Assembly: GCA_916700875.1 (NCBI GenBank)
Contig: CAKAKS010000290.1
Coordinates: forward strand, 62,001 to 126,000
DNA: 64,000 nt
Origin: Sebastes aleutianus
Taxonomy: Eukaryota; Chordata; Actinopteri; Perciformes; Sebastidae
Direction of reading: 5' to 3'
The position numbers were made by a program, and so were the translations under genes. Of this stretch, positions 18,900 through 29,515 are shown piece by piece; the stretch's first letter is position 1, and every line of letters starts with the position of its first letter. The notes below the pieces were generated by a model. The model had not been told where the DNA came from. It searched no databases and saw only the letters and a list, made by a program, of their open reading frames with translations.

Positions 18900-19890
18900 A
18901 GAGGCTGTAGCAGGTTTAGTTTTAAACCTAGAGGAAAGGTACATATAAACTAGAAAACCTAATCCATTGGTAACAACCATGTCATGCTAGCTTTTTGGGA
19001 AGGAGGCTAAAACGCTCCAAACTTACGCTAAATTTTGGCGATGAAAAACTGGCATGGCCATATTCAAAGGGGTCCCTTGGCTTGACCTCTGACCTCAAGA
19101 TATGAAAATTTGTTCTATGGGTACCTACGAGTCTCCCCTTTACAGACATGCCCACTTTATGATAATCACATGCAGTTTGGGTCAAGTCATAGTCAAGTCA
19201 ACACACTGACACACTGGTTTTAAATATTAATAACTATTACAGATTCTGGGCTATAACACACTAGAAGCCTGATTCTCCTTTACAATAATTCACTACATGT
19301 TTACAATCAGACAGGCAAACTCATTAAAATACATGATAATTAAGATCAGTGTATATGATGGAATAGTAGCATTAGAATGTATCAGAGGTCACCAAAATTG
19401 GGCTTTTATAAAAAGAAATTCTTCTATTATTATTGGAAATCAATTAACAACACAAAACAATGACAAATATTGTCCAGAAACCCTCACAGGTACTGCATTT
19501 AGCATAAAAAAATATGCTCAAATCATAACATGGCAAACTGCAGCCCAACAGGCAACAACAGCTGTCAGTGTGTCAGTGTGCTGACTTGACTATGACTTGC
19601 CCCAAACTGCATGTGATTATCATAAAGTGGGCATGTCTATTAAGGGGAGACTCGTGGGTACCCATAGAACCCATTTACATTCACATATCTTGAGGTCAGA
19701 GGTCAAGGGACCCCTTTGAAAATGGCCATGCGAGTTTTTCCTCGACAAAATTTGGCGTAAGTTTGGAGCGTTATTTAACCTCCCTGCCGACATGCTAGTA
19801 TGACATGGTTGGTCATACTTCCTTAGGTTTTCTAGTTTCATTTGATGTCAGTATCTTCACTCTTGCTTTAAAACTGAGCCTGCGACAACC
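18900..19890. mobile_element. Large inverted-repeat element
   Basis: Two arms of about 300 bp (about 18900-19215 and 19555-19890) are inverted copies. Paired landmarks include cataaagtgggcatgtct, cctcaagatatg with its inverse, and cgctccaaacttacg. The centre of about 340 bp is AT-rich and single copy. The far right ends in cacattaactttgacagccc, a terminus seen on many fish MITEs, but no matching left terminus was found. It is non-coding. Confidence 0.75.
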
Positions 19891-19989
19891 TAAATATCAC
19901 AAGTTGTGTTAATGTGTCAAAGAAATTAGTGGCGTTAAAACAAATTTGCATTAACGTGTTATTATCACATTAACTTTGACAGCCCTGAT

Positions 19990-20984
19990 AATTACAATGT
20001 CCTGATTTAAAACTCTGCTATGCTATATGGACGGAAATAAAATTAAATATCTGTTGGAGATTTCAATTTTGATGTGGTGTCATAATTAAACTTAATGTTA
20101 ACCTTAATGTTGATATGGCACTCTGATTAAAAAGAAAATTTAAAAGTGGAACTTCATATCAAAAAGGTTTCTGACCCCCGGTGTAGTCATAACTTATACA
20201 CTTTCCAATCAAATCCAGGTCATGCAGTAGAAAATTGATTTAGCTGCTAAAGTCTCTGGACTCAACTGTGATATTAGAGATTTAATATAAATGTATAACA
20301 CAGAGATATCCCAGTGATGATTTTGATTTAGAGCTTGTAGCAGGTTTTAACTGAACATGGTTGTGCTGCCATCTAGTGGTGAATCTTTATCACTGAGACA
20401 AACCCACTGGAGGAAAAAGACAACATGAAGTCACCTGTCAAAACGATGTTTCAGTGTTAATCATAATAGCTTATGTTCAATAAAAAGAAGAAGTGTGAAC
20501 AGTTTGATGTGATTATATTTCTTGTGCATGAAAAGTTATTTTGCTGTCTGTGGTTGTTTTGTCACATTGTGCTAAAGAAAATACTTTGCTCCAGTCCTGT
20601 CAATATATACTGGAGCTGTTTCAGGTGCAGAATACATGAACACATACAGATGAAGAAAGCATACATGTTTTCTCCATTCTTATATCTGCTATATCAGTGC
20701 AGCCGTATGAACACGTGATTCCATTTGCTAATTTGTTTGAGTTATGTTAAAATAATATATGATATGCTGCAACATATGAACACTGATAGTTTTTCTATTA
20801 AAGCTGCAGAGGGTAGAATTGGAGCAAATCTGATTAAAAAAAGTTATTTTTGTCACTATGTCCTGACAGTAGTGCATGAGACAGGTAATCTGAAAAAAAA
20901 CATCATGTGCTTCTGTGTCCTCCGGTGCTCCTAATGGCATCTGCAAGATTTCACAGACCGGAGGGAAACAACCAATCAGAGCTG
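19990..20984. other. Unassigned region
   Basis: No gene or clear repeat structure was found in this AT-rich stretch, apart from short runs that resemble MITE interiors. Confidence 0.35.
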
Positions 20985-21235
20985 ATCTGGAGTCTGCCGT
21001 CTCTGAGCAGCTGTCAATCACTCGCAAACTGTGATCAAACGGTCAAACTAGGCAGCGCTGATCAAATATGAATCAATATTCTGTTACTGTAATGCCTATT
21101 TCTCTCCTCAAATGTTTTCAGAAACAGCTTGTAGTGTTTAGCTGTAAAATGAGAAAGTTTGTGACCCGGCTGCCATGTTGAGATCTGTTTAGGAAATATG
21201 AAGTACCAGCCGGAGCAAACTTTCTCATTTTGAGC
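20985..21235 (+). repeat. Second copy of the 4.85-kb dispersed repeat
   Basis: It shares gtcaaactaggcagcgctga, tcaatattctgttactgtaa and gtttagctgtaaaatgagaa with 4850-5172. It carries an extra segment (ttcagaaacagcttgtagtg) that the first copy lacks, and an inverted terminal piece near 21215. Confidence 0.65.
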
Positions 21236-22013
21236 TCATGTTTACAACATGGGAAGTCGTGTACACAAAATGCTCGGCGTTCAAGTGGTTAAGTCGTGAG
21301 AACATCGCTGCTAAGCAACGGCAATATTAACGTTACGGTCGGCGTCTAGAAGCCACAGAGGCTAACAATTTAGCAAGCTAGCAAGTAGGTAATATAATGC
21401 AGGAAATGCAAAGACATAATGACAGAGGACAAAGATGAGGTCAGACATAGTATTCTGAAGAAAAAAAATATATATGACTAAAATTACAATATATTATATA
21501 TATAAATGAACTTCCATGGCCTGCGCCATTTTTGACAACGTCAACAAACACGTCACAACTTGGGGATTTCAGAAACTTTCCACTTACGACGTCCTGAATA
21601 CCACAAGAGTGGGCGTTCATATGGACTCTTGTCATGAACACGGTAAACACGACCCCATTTGAAGGCACCATATGAGCAAGAGGGTCAAAGATCAAGACGC
21701 AACTTGTATGCATACCGCATTCAAAAACAGCATATACTTTGTAAGAGCAGCTGTAGTATGTACTAAAAGTAAAAAGAAAAAGTATGCAATTTGGAACGTA
21801 GCCGAGGAATAAGGGAAAGTGATGTACACACGGGGGATGAACAAAGACAATCTGGCAGGGGAACAGGGAAAACAAGGGAGTGTATAAACAGAGAAGACTA
21901 AGGCAAAATCAGAGGCAACAATATAATATAACCAATATAAGCCACTAAAAAGATGCAAGATTAAGTCTCAAGAAAAAGGCCGTGACACTCAGATCTTTCA
22001 GTGCATTCAGGTT
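21236..22013. other. Unassigned region
   Basis: No exon or element was identified. A short TA-rich tract lies near 21465-21505. A minus-strand open frame at 21441-21875 is leucine/phenylalanine-rich but has no recognisable motif, and I regard it as chance. Confidence 0.35.
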
Positions 22014-22377
22014 TTGCTGCTCCCTTACATTGTAGGTTAAAGGACGTGTGATACCTGTGTCACCGTGGGTTCTTATGTTTTTATCTAGTTTTCTTTTTAC
22101 ACAATGTCATACTACCGGTTTGCTTACTGCTGACAGAGAGTGTTTGTACGGTGGGTGGGGAGAGGTGCAATGATTTTTTGTTTGAATACAGCTATTGAAG
22201 GTGTGCCGATGCTAAAACAAGTGCAGACACAAATGTTAGATGCTTAACTACTGAGTCAGCCAGTGTGGCTCTCTGAATTTACAAGCAGTAGGCTATACAG
22301 CAGTATTGCTAAAAGCAGTATTTGTCACAACAAATTCAAGCCTGATGTCATGAGCTGGTTCAAGGTTCAGACAAAGG
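22014..22377 (-). repeat. Inverted dispersed copy of the 38-49 kb tandem unit
   Basis: Read on the minus strand this matches the part of the unit from the gtctgaaccttgaaccagct side to the cctgaatgcactgaaagatc side. Its outer edge is a hAT MITE insertion at the same target (gacaaag) as in units 2 and 3 of the tandem array. It lacks the Harbinger-like MITE found in unit 1. Confidence 0.7.
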
Positions 22378-22705
22378 TAGGGTGACCAGGTGTCCCACTT
22401 TACGAGGGACTGCACAGCATTTTTATCCCTTGTCCCACGTCCCACATATTGAGACAATGTCCCACATTTTCATTGGCTCTAGTTTTCAAAAGTCAAACCA
22501 CTGCAGGACAGATGCTTTTTTAAAATCTGGCTTTTATCCAATGGCTGTGAAGAAAGCAGGGAAGGCTGTCATCACGGCGCTGTGTTTGCTGTCAAACTGC
22601 GCACACGTGGGTCAAGTGCAGGTTAACATTTCACCGTCTTTGCTACGCTACGCCCAACGGAGAAAATTGCGAGTCACCGCAAAGTCACAAGCTATGCAGA
22701 TTTAG
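22378..22705 (-). mobile_element. hAT MITE fragment cut by LINE insertion
   Basis: It starts TAGGGTGACCAGG and resembles the complete MITE at 48374-49102 in inverse orientation, up to gctatgcagatttag. At 22706 the match stops and the LINE begins. The other half of the MITE is not found beyond the LINE's 3' end, so insertion was accompanied by, or followed by, a deletion. Confidence 0.75.
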
Positions 22706-25681
22706 ATGGCGCTAACTACGGCTGCCTCGGCGAGTTGGTGCGCTCTGTTTTTCTTGTTTTTTTGTGTTTCTTTAGTTTTTGGTAAAAGTTCACGGATTGT
22801 CTTCTCTAGAGAAGACATCCTTAACCTCAGGGAATCCACCCCAGCAGATCTTTTCCCCAACTTTCTGGCACCTTCAGCAGTTTTAATGCACGTTTTGCTG
22901 GGAGCTGTGGCCCTCGGCCGAGCGGCGAAGCGCCGGAGAGGAAAGCGCTCCGGAGCACTGAATCGCTTCAGACAGAGAGGACTAAAAACTCCTCTGCTTG
23001 CGATATTCCTCTCCAACGTGCGCTCACTGTGCAACAAAGTGGACGAGTTGCTGCTGATGGTCAGTACCAACAGAGACTTTTCCCTCTCTTCGGTCTTGTG
23101 TTTCACTGAGTCGTGGTTGTGTGGAACTATACCGGACTCTGCGCTGCAGCTGCCCGGCTTCCAGCTGTTCCGAGCCGACCGCGACCCGGAGTTATCACAC
23201 AAGTCAAAAGGAGGGGGAATATGTTTCTATATTAACGACGGCTGGTGCAAGGACGTGACAGTGCTTCAGCGGACATGTTCTCCGGATCTGGAATCATTTA
23301 TTATCAACTGCAAACCATTTTATTCCCCCCGTGAATTCTCCTCCTTCATTCTGGTCAGTGTTTACATCCCGCCTCAGGCTCATGTGGAGCTCGCGCAGCG
23401 GCTGCTTGCCGACCAGATACGGGAGGTGGAGAGGAAAAACCCGGACTCTCTTGTTATCGTTCTTGGGGACTTTAACAATTTATCACAGGAACTCCCAAAA
23501 TATAAACAGTTTGTTAAATGTCCGACCAGAGAGGAGAACACGCTGGACAAGTGCTACTGTAACATCAGTAAGGCATATCACGCCGTTCCCCGCGCTGCGC
23601 TGGGAAACTCCGACCACGTCTTGGTCCACCTCATCCCCTCTTATAGGCAGAGGGTCAAACTGGCTAGACCGGTTGTAAGGACGACCAAGAAGTGGAGCAG
23701 TGAGGCGGTGGAGGATCTGCGTGAGTGCCTGGACTGCACGGACTGGGAGATGTTTAGGACCGCCACTGACAGTCTGGACGAATACACAGAGGCTTTGACG
23801 TCATATATCAGCTTCTGTGAGGACACCTGTATACCGACGCGCACCAGGGTTCACTATAACAACGAGAAACCCTGGTTCACAGCCAAACTCAAACAGCTTC
23901 GTTTGGTTAAGGAAGAGGCATTTAGGAGTGGTGACAGGGAGGGCTTTAAAGAGGCTAAATGCACGTTTGGCAAGGCGGTGAGGGAGGCCAAACGGCAGTA
24001 TTCTGAGAAACTACAAGAGCAATTCTCAGCCAATGATTCTGCCTCAGTCTGGAAAGGGCTGAGACAGATCACAAACTATAAGCCCAAACCGTCCCACTCC
24101 ACGAATGACCTCCGACTGGCAAATGAGCTGAATGAGTTTTACTGCAGATTCGACAGACGAAGTGACAGTCCTGACTGCATCTCCTCTCCCCCACGCCATC
24201 AGCCATCAGCAGCCAACACCAGCACCCCCCAGCTTTCTCCACAAGCACCCAGCCTGTGCACACCCCTCCCCCCCTTCACACCTCTGTCCATCCAGGAGGG
24301 GGAAGTCAACAGGCTCTTCAAAGGACAAAACCCCCGCAAAGCAGCCGGCCCAGACTCTGTCTCACCTGCAACCCTCAAACACTGTGCAGACCAGTTGTCT
24401 CCAGTGTTTACAGGGATTTTCAACACCTCCCTGGAAACCTGCAGGGTGCCGTCCTGCTTCAAAGCCTCCACCATCATCCCGGTCCCCAAGAAGCCAAGGA
24501 TCACAGGTCTTCAGGATTACAGACCCGTCGCTCTGACCTCTGTGATAATGAAGACCTTTGAACGCCTTGTGCTCCACTACCTAAAGACAATAACCAACCC
24601 CCTGCTGGACCCACTGCTGTTCGCCTACAGACCTAACAGATCTGTAGACGACGCAGTAAATTTAGCCCTTCATTACATTCTCCAGCACCTGGACTCCCCT
24701 GGCTCCTATACCAGGATCCTGTTTGTGGACTTCAGTTCCGCATTCAACACCATCAGCCCAGCTCTGCTACATGACAAGCTTTCCCTACTGAGCGTGCCTG
24801 ACTCCACCTGCAGGTGGATCACTGACTTTCTAACTGACAGGAGTCAGCACGTAAGGCTGGGGAAGCAAGTCTCCGACACCCAGACCATCAGCACCGGTGC
24901 CCCCCAAGGCTGCGTTCTCTCCCCACTGCTCTTCTCCCTGTACACCAACGGCTGCACCTCCAGACACCAATCTGTTAAGCTCCTTAAGTTTGCAGACGAC
25001 ACCACCCTCATCGGCCTCATCTCCGAGGGTGACGAGTCTGCCTACAGATGGGAGGTTGACCATCTGGCATCCTGGTGCAGCCAGAACCACATGGAGCTGA
25101 ACGCCCTGAAGACAGTGGAGATGGCAGTGGACTTCAGGAGGAACTCAGCCCCGCTCCCTCCCCTCATCCTGCGCGGCTCCCCAGTCAACACGGTGGAGTC
25201 GTTCCGTTTCCTGGGCACGACCATCGCCCAGGACCTCAAGTGGGAGCTAAACATTAGCTCCCTCACCAGAAAGGCCCAGCAGAGGATGTACTTCCTGCGG
25301 CAGTTGAAGAAATTCAACCTGCCACAGACCATGATGGTGCACTTTTACTCGGCCATCATCGAGTCCATCGTCACCTCCTCCATCACCGTCTGGTTCGCCG
25401 CTGCCACCGCCAGGGACAAGGCCAGGCTGCAGCGGGTCATTCGTGCTGCAGAGAAGGCGATTGGCTGCAACCTTCCCTCCCTCCAGGAGCTGTACACCTC
25501 CAGGACCTTAAGGAGGGTAGGGAAGATTGTGGCCGACCCCTCCCATCCTGGACACCATCTATTTCAGACTCTGCTATCTGGCAGGAGGTTAAGGTCCATC
25601 AGGACCAAAACCTCACGCCACAAAAACAGTTTCTTCCCCATGGCAGTGGGGCTCTCCAACAGCCCATCCGCCCCCCTGTGA
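22706..25681 (+). CDS. L2-type LINE endonuclease/reverse transcriptase polyprotein
   Basis: This is one uninterrupted 991-residue frame. After a hydrophobic N-terminus (ALFFLFFCVSLVFG, residues about 13-26) comes an APE-type endonuclease with FTES (E135), GDFN (254-257) and SDH (302-304). The reverse transcriptase follows, with YRPVALTSVIMKTFERL, LFVDFSSAFNTI (about 673), GAPQGCVLSPLLFSLYT and FADDTTLIG (catalytic FADD 762-765). The C-terminal region ends HKNSFFPMAVGLSNS, as usual for this clade. All visible catalytic residues are present, so the protein could be active. The start codon sits exactly at the junction with the disrupted MITE, so no 5' untranslated region is left. A poly-C run and a 3' untranslated region follow to about 25960. 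Confidence 0.9.
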   Translation: MALTTAASASWCALFFLFFCVSLVFGKSSRIVFSREDILNLRESTPADLFPNFLAPSAVLMHVLLGAVALGRAAKRRRGKRSGALNRFRQRGLKTPLLAIFLSNVRSLCNKVDELLLMVSTNRDFSLSSVLCFTESWLCGTIPDSALQLPGFQLFRADRDPELSHKSKGGGICFYINDGWCKDVTVLQRTCSPDLESFIINCKPFYSPREFSSFILVSVYIPPQAHVELAQRLLADQIREVERKNPDSLVIVLGDFNNLSQELPKYKQFVKCPTREENTLDKCYCNISKAYHAVPRAALGNSDHVLVHLIPSYRQRVKLARPVVRTTKKWSSEAVEDLRECLDCTDWEMFRTATDSLDEYTEALTSYISFCEDTCIPTRTRVHYNNEKPWFTAKLKQLRLVKEEAFRSGDREGFKEAKCTFGKAVREAKRQYSEKLQEQFSANDSASVWKGLRQITNYKPKPSHSTNDLRLANELNEFYCRFDRRSDSPDCISSPPRHQPSAANTSTPQLSPQAPSLCTPLPPFTPLSIQEGEVNRLFKGQNPRKAAGPDSVSPATLKHCADQLSPVFTGIFNTSLETCRVPSCFKASTIIPVPKKPRITGLQDYRPVALTSVIMKTFERLVLHYLKTITNPLLDPLLFAYRPNRSVDDAVNLALHYILQHLDSPGSYTRILFVDFSSAFNTISPALLHDKLSLLSVPDSTCRWITDFLTDRSQHVRLGKQVSDTQTISTGAPQGCVLSPLLFSLYTNGCTSRHQSVKLLKFADDTTLIGLISEGDESAYRWEVDHLASWCSQNHMELNALKTVEMAVDFRRNSAPLPPLILRGSPVNTVESFRFLGTTIAQDLKWELNISSLTRKAQQRMYFLRQLKKFNLPQTMMVHFYSAIIESIVTSSITVWFAAATARDKARLQRVIRAAEKAIGCNLPSLQELYTSRTLRRVGKIVADPSHPGHHLFQTLLSGRRLRSIRTKTSRHKNSFFPMAVGLSNSPSAPL

Positions 25682-25960
25682 CTGTCTCTCCCTCACACAC
25701 TCACTCACTACTGCCCCCCCCCCCCCCCCCCCTCCCTGCCGACACTGACTCTCCCCCCTCTCTCAATATTTGCATTATCTTTATATCATGTTTATAGCTT
25801 ATTTGTAATTTGTAAATTGTACATTTTTATAACGTTTTTATCTATTCTTTTGTTATTATACTGTTTGTCTTGCACCAACAATGCCAAAGAAAATTCCTAG
25901 TGTATACCTCTTACACCTGGCAATAAACACCATTCTGATTCTGATTCTGATTCTGATTCA
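25682..25960 (+). mobile_element. LINE 3' untranslated region and repeat tail
   Basis: After the stop codon come a poly-C tract (25713-25732), an AT-rich stretch, and caataaacaccattctgatt. The element ends in four tandem TGATTC-type hexamers. Ending in a short tandem repeat instead of poly-A is normal for L2/CR1-like elements. I see no convincing target duplication with the left flank. Confidence 0.8.
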
Positions 25961-26521
25961 ACATGTTCATAGCCAAGGCAAAGAGGATCACTGATCACTC
26001 CACGGGTAATACCAAGGAAGAGAGCCTCCATTTTCCTGACTTGACACAGTAAACGCCATGTTGGTGAAAGTTTATAAAGACGATACTCTGACGTCCCGTT
26101 CCAGTGAAGGCAGCATATGGAGCAGCTACAGAAAGCTGACAGAAACACTGAAGTAAAGATGATACACCGTCTCATCTAGTTGCATTGGTGTAAACTGGCA
26201 GGTTTTCTAATGTTGCAGACCACATTCTTTTGCAAGTAGTTGCAAGTTTCAACTCATCTTGTCATGAATCTTTGGTGTAAAGTTCAAACGCCCCCCAAGA
26301 ACACCTCAATGCCCCCCTTACAAAAATATTGCTTCCAGCACCCCCTGATGTCCTCTGAACGCCCCCTGGGGGGAGGTACCGCCCCGTTGAAACACTGAGT
26401 TAAGTTATTCAGTTCATTTCTTTCTCTCATACTCACCATACTCACCATGTGTTCCATAGATAAAAGGGGGGAGGCACCCAGCCACTTCCTGCTTTTCTAC
26501 ACTGAGTGACATCATCTATGG
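25961..26521. other. Unassigned region
   Basis: No gene was recognised. A stretch with cgccccc-type runs (26290-26385) looks like a decayed repeat. Confidence 0.35.
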
Positions 26522-26783
26522 CCCTGTTCAGACCTGGCATTAACATGCGTCCTCAGTGATTGGATCACAAGTGGACAGCTTTAAGTATGTCTGTTCACAC
26601 CTGGCATTAGAATGCGTCTCCACATGCGTCTTCAGTGGCCACTTGTGATCCGATCTCACTTCCCCGCTCTATATGCAAATAAACACGTAGTAAACACACG
26701 GCTAATACAGCAGCTGTTGTGACGTAATACTACATGAATGTCAGTAGTAATATCCTACATATTCGTGAATTATGGTACATTGT

Positions 26784-27341
26784 TGTCATGTTCTGGCTGT
26801 GCCAGTCTTTATTAGTTATGTTTATGTGATTTTGGTTTGTGTTTGGTTTCTTTTATATCCTCATTCCAGTTTCCTGTTTTATTTTGGTAGTTCACTCCTC
26901 CTGTGTCTTGTCTGGTTTTACTTCCCTCCTTTGTTTGTTTTCCCGCCTTTTGTTGATTGTCTGCCCCGCCCTGATTTGTTTCACCTGTGTGTAATCATGT
27001 CTTGTATTTAAGCCTGTGTGTTCCCCTCTGTCCTTGTCGGTTCGTTTGTCTCCCCAGCCCCGTCTACCTTGTCCTCCGTGTTCCTTGTTTCCTCCTGCTC
27101 TGGTCCTAGTGTTCCTCCTGCCGTGTTTCTCGTATCTTCTGGTTTGTAGTTTCGTTTTGTTCTCAGTTTGGTTTTTTGGTGTGTTTTCATTTGTACTTTG
27201 TGGTTTCTTTGTACTTTGTTCCCCTCCCTGTTTTGTGGTTTTGGATTTTTCAGCTTTATTAAAGCTCGCTTTTATTTAAGAACTACCTGTCCTGCCTGTT
27301 ACTCTGCGATTGGGTCAACTTGGTAAACTCACCACACGACA
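26784..27341 (+). mobile_element. Solo LTR with 5-bp target duplication
   Basis: The 558-bp segment begins TGTCATGTTCTGG and ends CCACACGACA (TG...CA). The 5-bp repeat ATTGT flanks it at 26779-26783 and 27342-27346, as expected after integrase-mediated insertion. It contains tatttaagcc (possible TATA region, about 27003) and tttattaaagctcgc (possible polyadenylation signal, about 27256). A solo LTR arises by recombination between the two LTRs of a full element. A diverged relative of part of this LTR appears at about 39150-39335 and 47715-47920. Confidence 0.85.
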
Positions 27342-27895
27342 ATTGTATTAACATCAAAATAAACGTTATTTGTACCTGCGGTCCCCGGGGACCTCTGCGC
27401 TGCCGGCACCGCTGCTTTTGCCAGACAACAGCGGTGTACAGCGCTCCAGAGAGCCGGGGAAGACAGAAAACAGACGGGCGGGCGGGTGTCAGCTCCGCGC
27501 AAAGCAGCAGAACAAAAACACAGACACATCTCCGACAGTATGATAGTCTGTAGATATCACAGACTATCAGATAAACAAGATATATTTTAATAAAATACAG
27601 TTGTACCGACAGGATACAGTAGAGCACAGAGGCCGTTTCCATGCTGACAAGCGCCCGGGTCTACCTGTTTATTCACCTCAGGGGCGCGGTGATCCCGCGG
27701 ATCCCAGCTGGACATCAGATGAGTAGGCGGTCCTTAATTTGGCCAGGACGCATTCGCGTACACACTGCTTAAAGAATGTGGTCATATGTGGTCTGAAAGA
27801 TCCGATCTCAATGCGTCTTGAGTGTGTTCACACCTGTACTTAGAGCTGTCCACTTGTGATCGAATCACTGAGGACGCATGTTAGTACCAGGTCTG

Positions 27896-29500
27896 GGGTC
27901 TCATTTATAAAACAGTGCGTAGGATCCATACTAAACATGTACGTGCGCACAAAAGCCGAAAATGGCGTACGGCAAAAAAAAATCTGATTTATAAACCGTG
28001 CGTACGCACACCTGCACGCAATGTTTCCTTTATAAATCACACTCCACCTGGAAATGTGCGCACGTGGATCCGCCTCATATTCCGCCCTCTACACGCCCAC
28101 ATTCAACCATAAATGGTCCATGCAAAACACCTAATTAATGTTTCTGCATGTGAATGAGCCTGTTTGATCTTTACGGTAAATCACGGCAACTACCGAGAGG
28201 AAGACCGAGAAAAGGAGTTTTTCTGACACAGAGATCAAGGGTGCTTGTAGTTGAGGAGGTCTCTGAACACTCGTTCCCTCTTAATTCTGTTATACACGTC
28301 ATTTAGTCCTCAGTGCCGGTATATCCACCAGCACCATGCAGCATGTTACCAATGTCACTGCAGTGTTTGTATGTGTACAGCAATCAATTTCATCGATTCA
28401 CAACTTGCCAAAATGATCAAGACAATCAGTAAAATCCACCAGGCTGGATATCATTCGAAAAAAGAAGTTTAACAGGTGAACACAATTTATTTATTATTTA
28501 AGTTTTTATAGTGAACTTGTCCTGTATTATGATTAGGACTGATAATGATAATGAGGATATGGAGAGTAACGATTGTGTGAGAGCTGTCACTGGCTTCATT
28601 TCCACACTTTGTTAATTTACACAATCCATACTGGTGAAGATGTGCTGGGTGGAGGTGACTGGTGAAGATGTGCTGGGTGGAGGTGACTGGAGGAGGCAGA
28701 GTGGCGCACCGTGGTGGCGCACTGGAGACAGTCTGATAGTTGCATCGGATAGCCGTCTTCATTTTGTCTATATGTATACTGTATCTGTCCCTATCTAATA
28801 AAACATAAATAAATTAATAAGTCACGTCATCACTGCAGCGATTTTACACAACAACTTTATGAAAACGAATATGATACTTGATGATATCTGCACACTATTA
28901 GAAGATATTATTAAAACTATTGGTGCTCTGTTCTGCCATTCTTTAATGCTATTTGATATAATCTTGGATTTCTACAACCGATGATGATGATTTCAACAGC
29001 TGCTCCACAGCTGACTGCGAGTGTCGGTAGTCCGACCCTCTCCTCTGAGCTCCGGAGGTGGAGGGACTGTGATGGTGAGACAGCGCTGATGAGATATTGA
29101 GCAGAATTTGATTTGAGTTGGCTGATATATTTTACATTTGTAAGGTGCTTGTAGAATAGTTATGGCTCAATAGCACAAATAACACTGCTTTTAAATGTTT
29201 ATGATAAAGTGGATATAAGTATGAAGAGAAGTTAAATGTGTGAGAGGCATCATTATACGTATAATGACATTTAATGTCTACAGTCTGGCTTCAATTCACC
29301 ACCTCACCATCTGCGTCTCCAGTTTCCCCTGCCTCGGTGCCTCCATAATGTGCGTACGCACGGGTCAAAGTTTCCGTACCGGTGCGCACATTCTCCCGTC
29401 AAGTTTGTTTTTATAGATCACAACTATTGCGTGGGAAGTGGCGTACGCACATTTCAGGCCCCGTTTTGTGCGTACGCAACGGTTATAAATGAGACCCCAG
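27896..29500 (+). mobile_element. Harbinger-like non-autonomous element
   Basis: The termini GGGTCTCATTTATAA and the inverse are flanked by CTG on the left and CAG on the right, where the intact outer MITE would read CTG. This suggests a 3-bp target duplication. The subterminal regions are full of gtgcgtacgcac palindromes. Near 28216-28262 a decayed frame reads FSDTEIK and, after a shift, VLVVEEVSEHS, resembling the Myb/SANT-type helper protein of Harbinger elements. A 29-bp tandem duplication (tgctgggtggaggtgactgg) lies at 28634-28692. Confidence 0.65.
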
Positions 29501-29515
29501 AACAGGACTGTAAAG

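Larger units (their letters stand above)
26522..29515. mobile_element. Outer MITE of a nested cluster
   Basis: Its left end, ccctgttcagacctggcatt followed by aacatgcgtcctcagtgatt, is matched inverted at 27840-27895 (ctgaggacgcatgttagtac) and resumes as aacaggac at about 29505 after an inner insertion. The interior is split by a solo LTR (26784-27341) and its right terminus by a Harbinger-like element (about 27896-29500). Without these insertions it would be about 0.8-0.9 kb. No coding capacity is seen. Confidence 0.75.

Noticed and set aside
21441..21958. Two overlapping hydrophobic minus-strand open frames
   Set aside because: They have no conserved motif, no splice or promoter context, and a composition expected from AT-rich DNA.
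24132..24577. Proline-rich and other alternative-frame open reading frames inside the LINE
   Set aside because: They are shadow frames of the intact 991-codon polyprotein.
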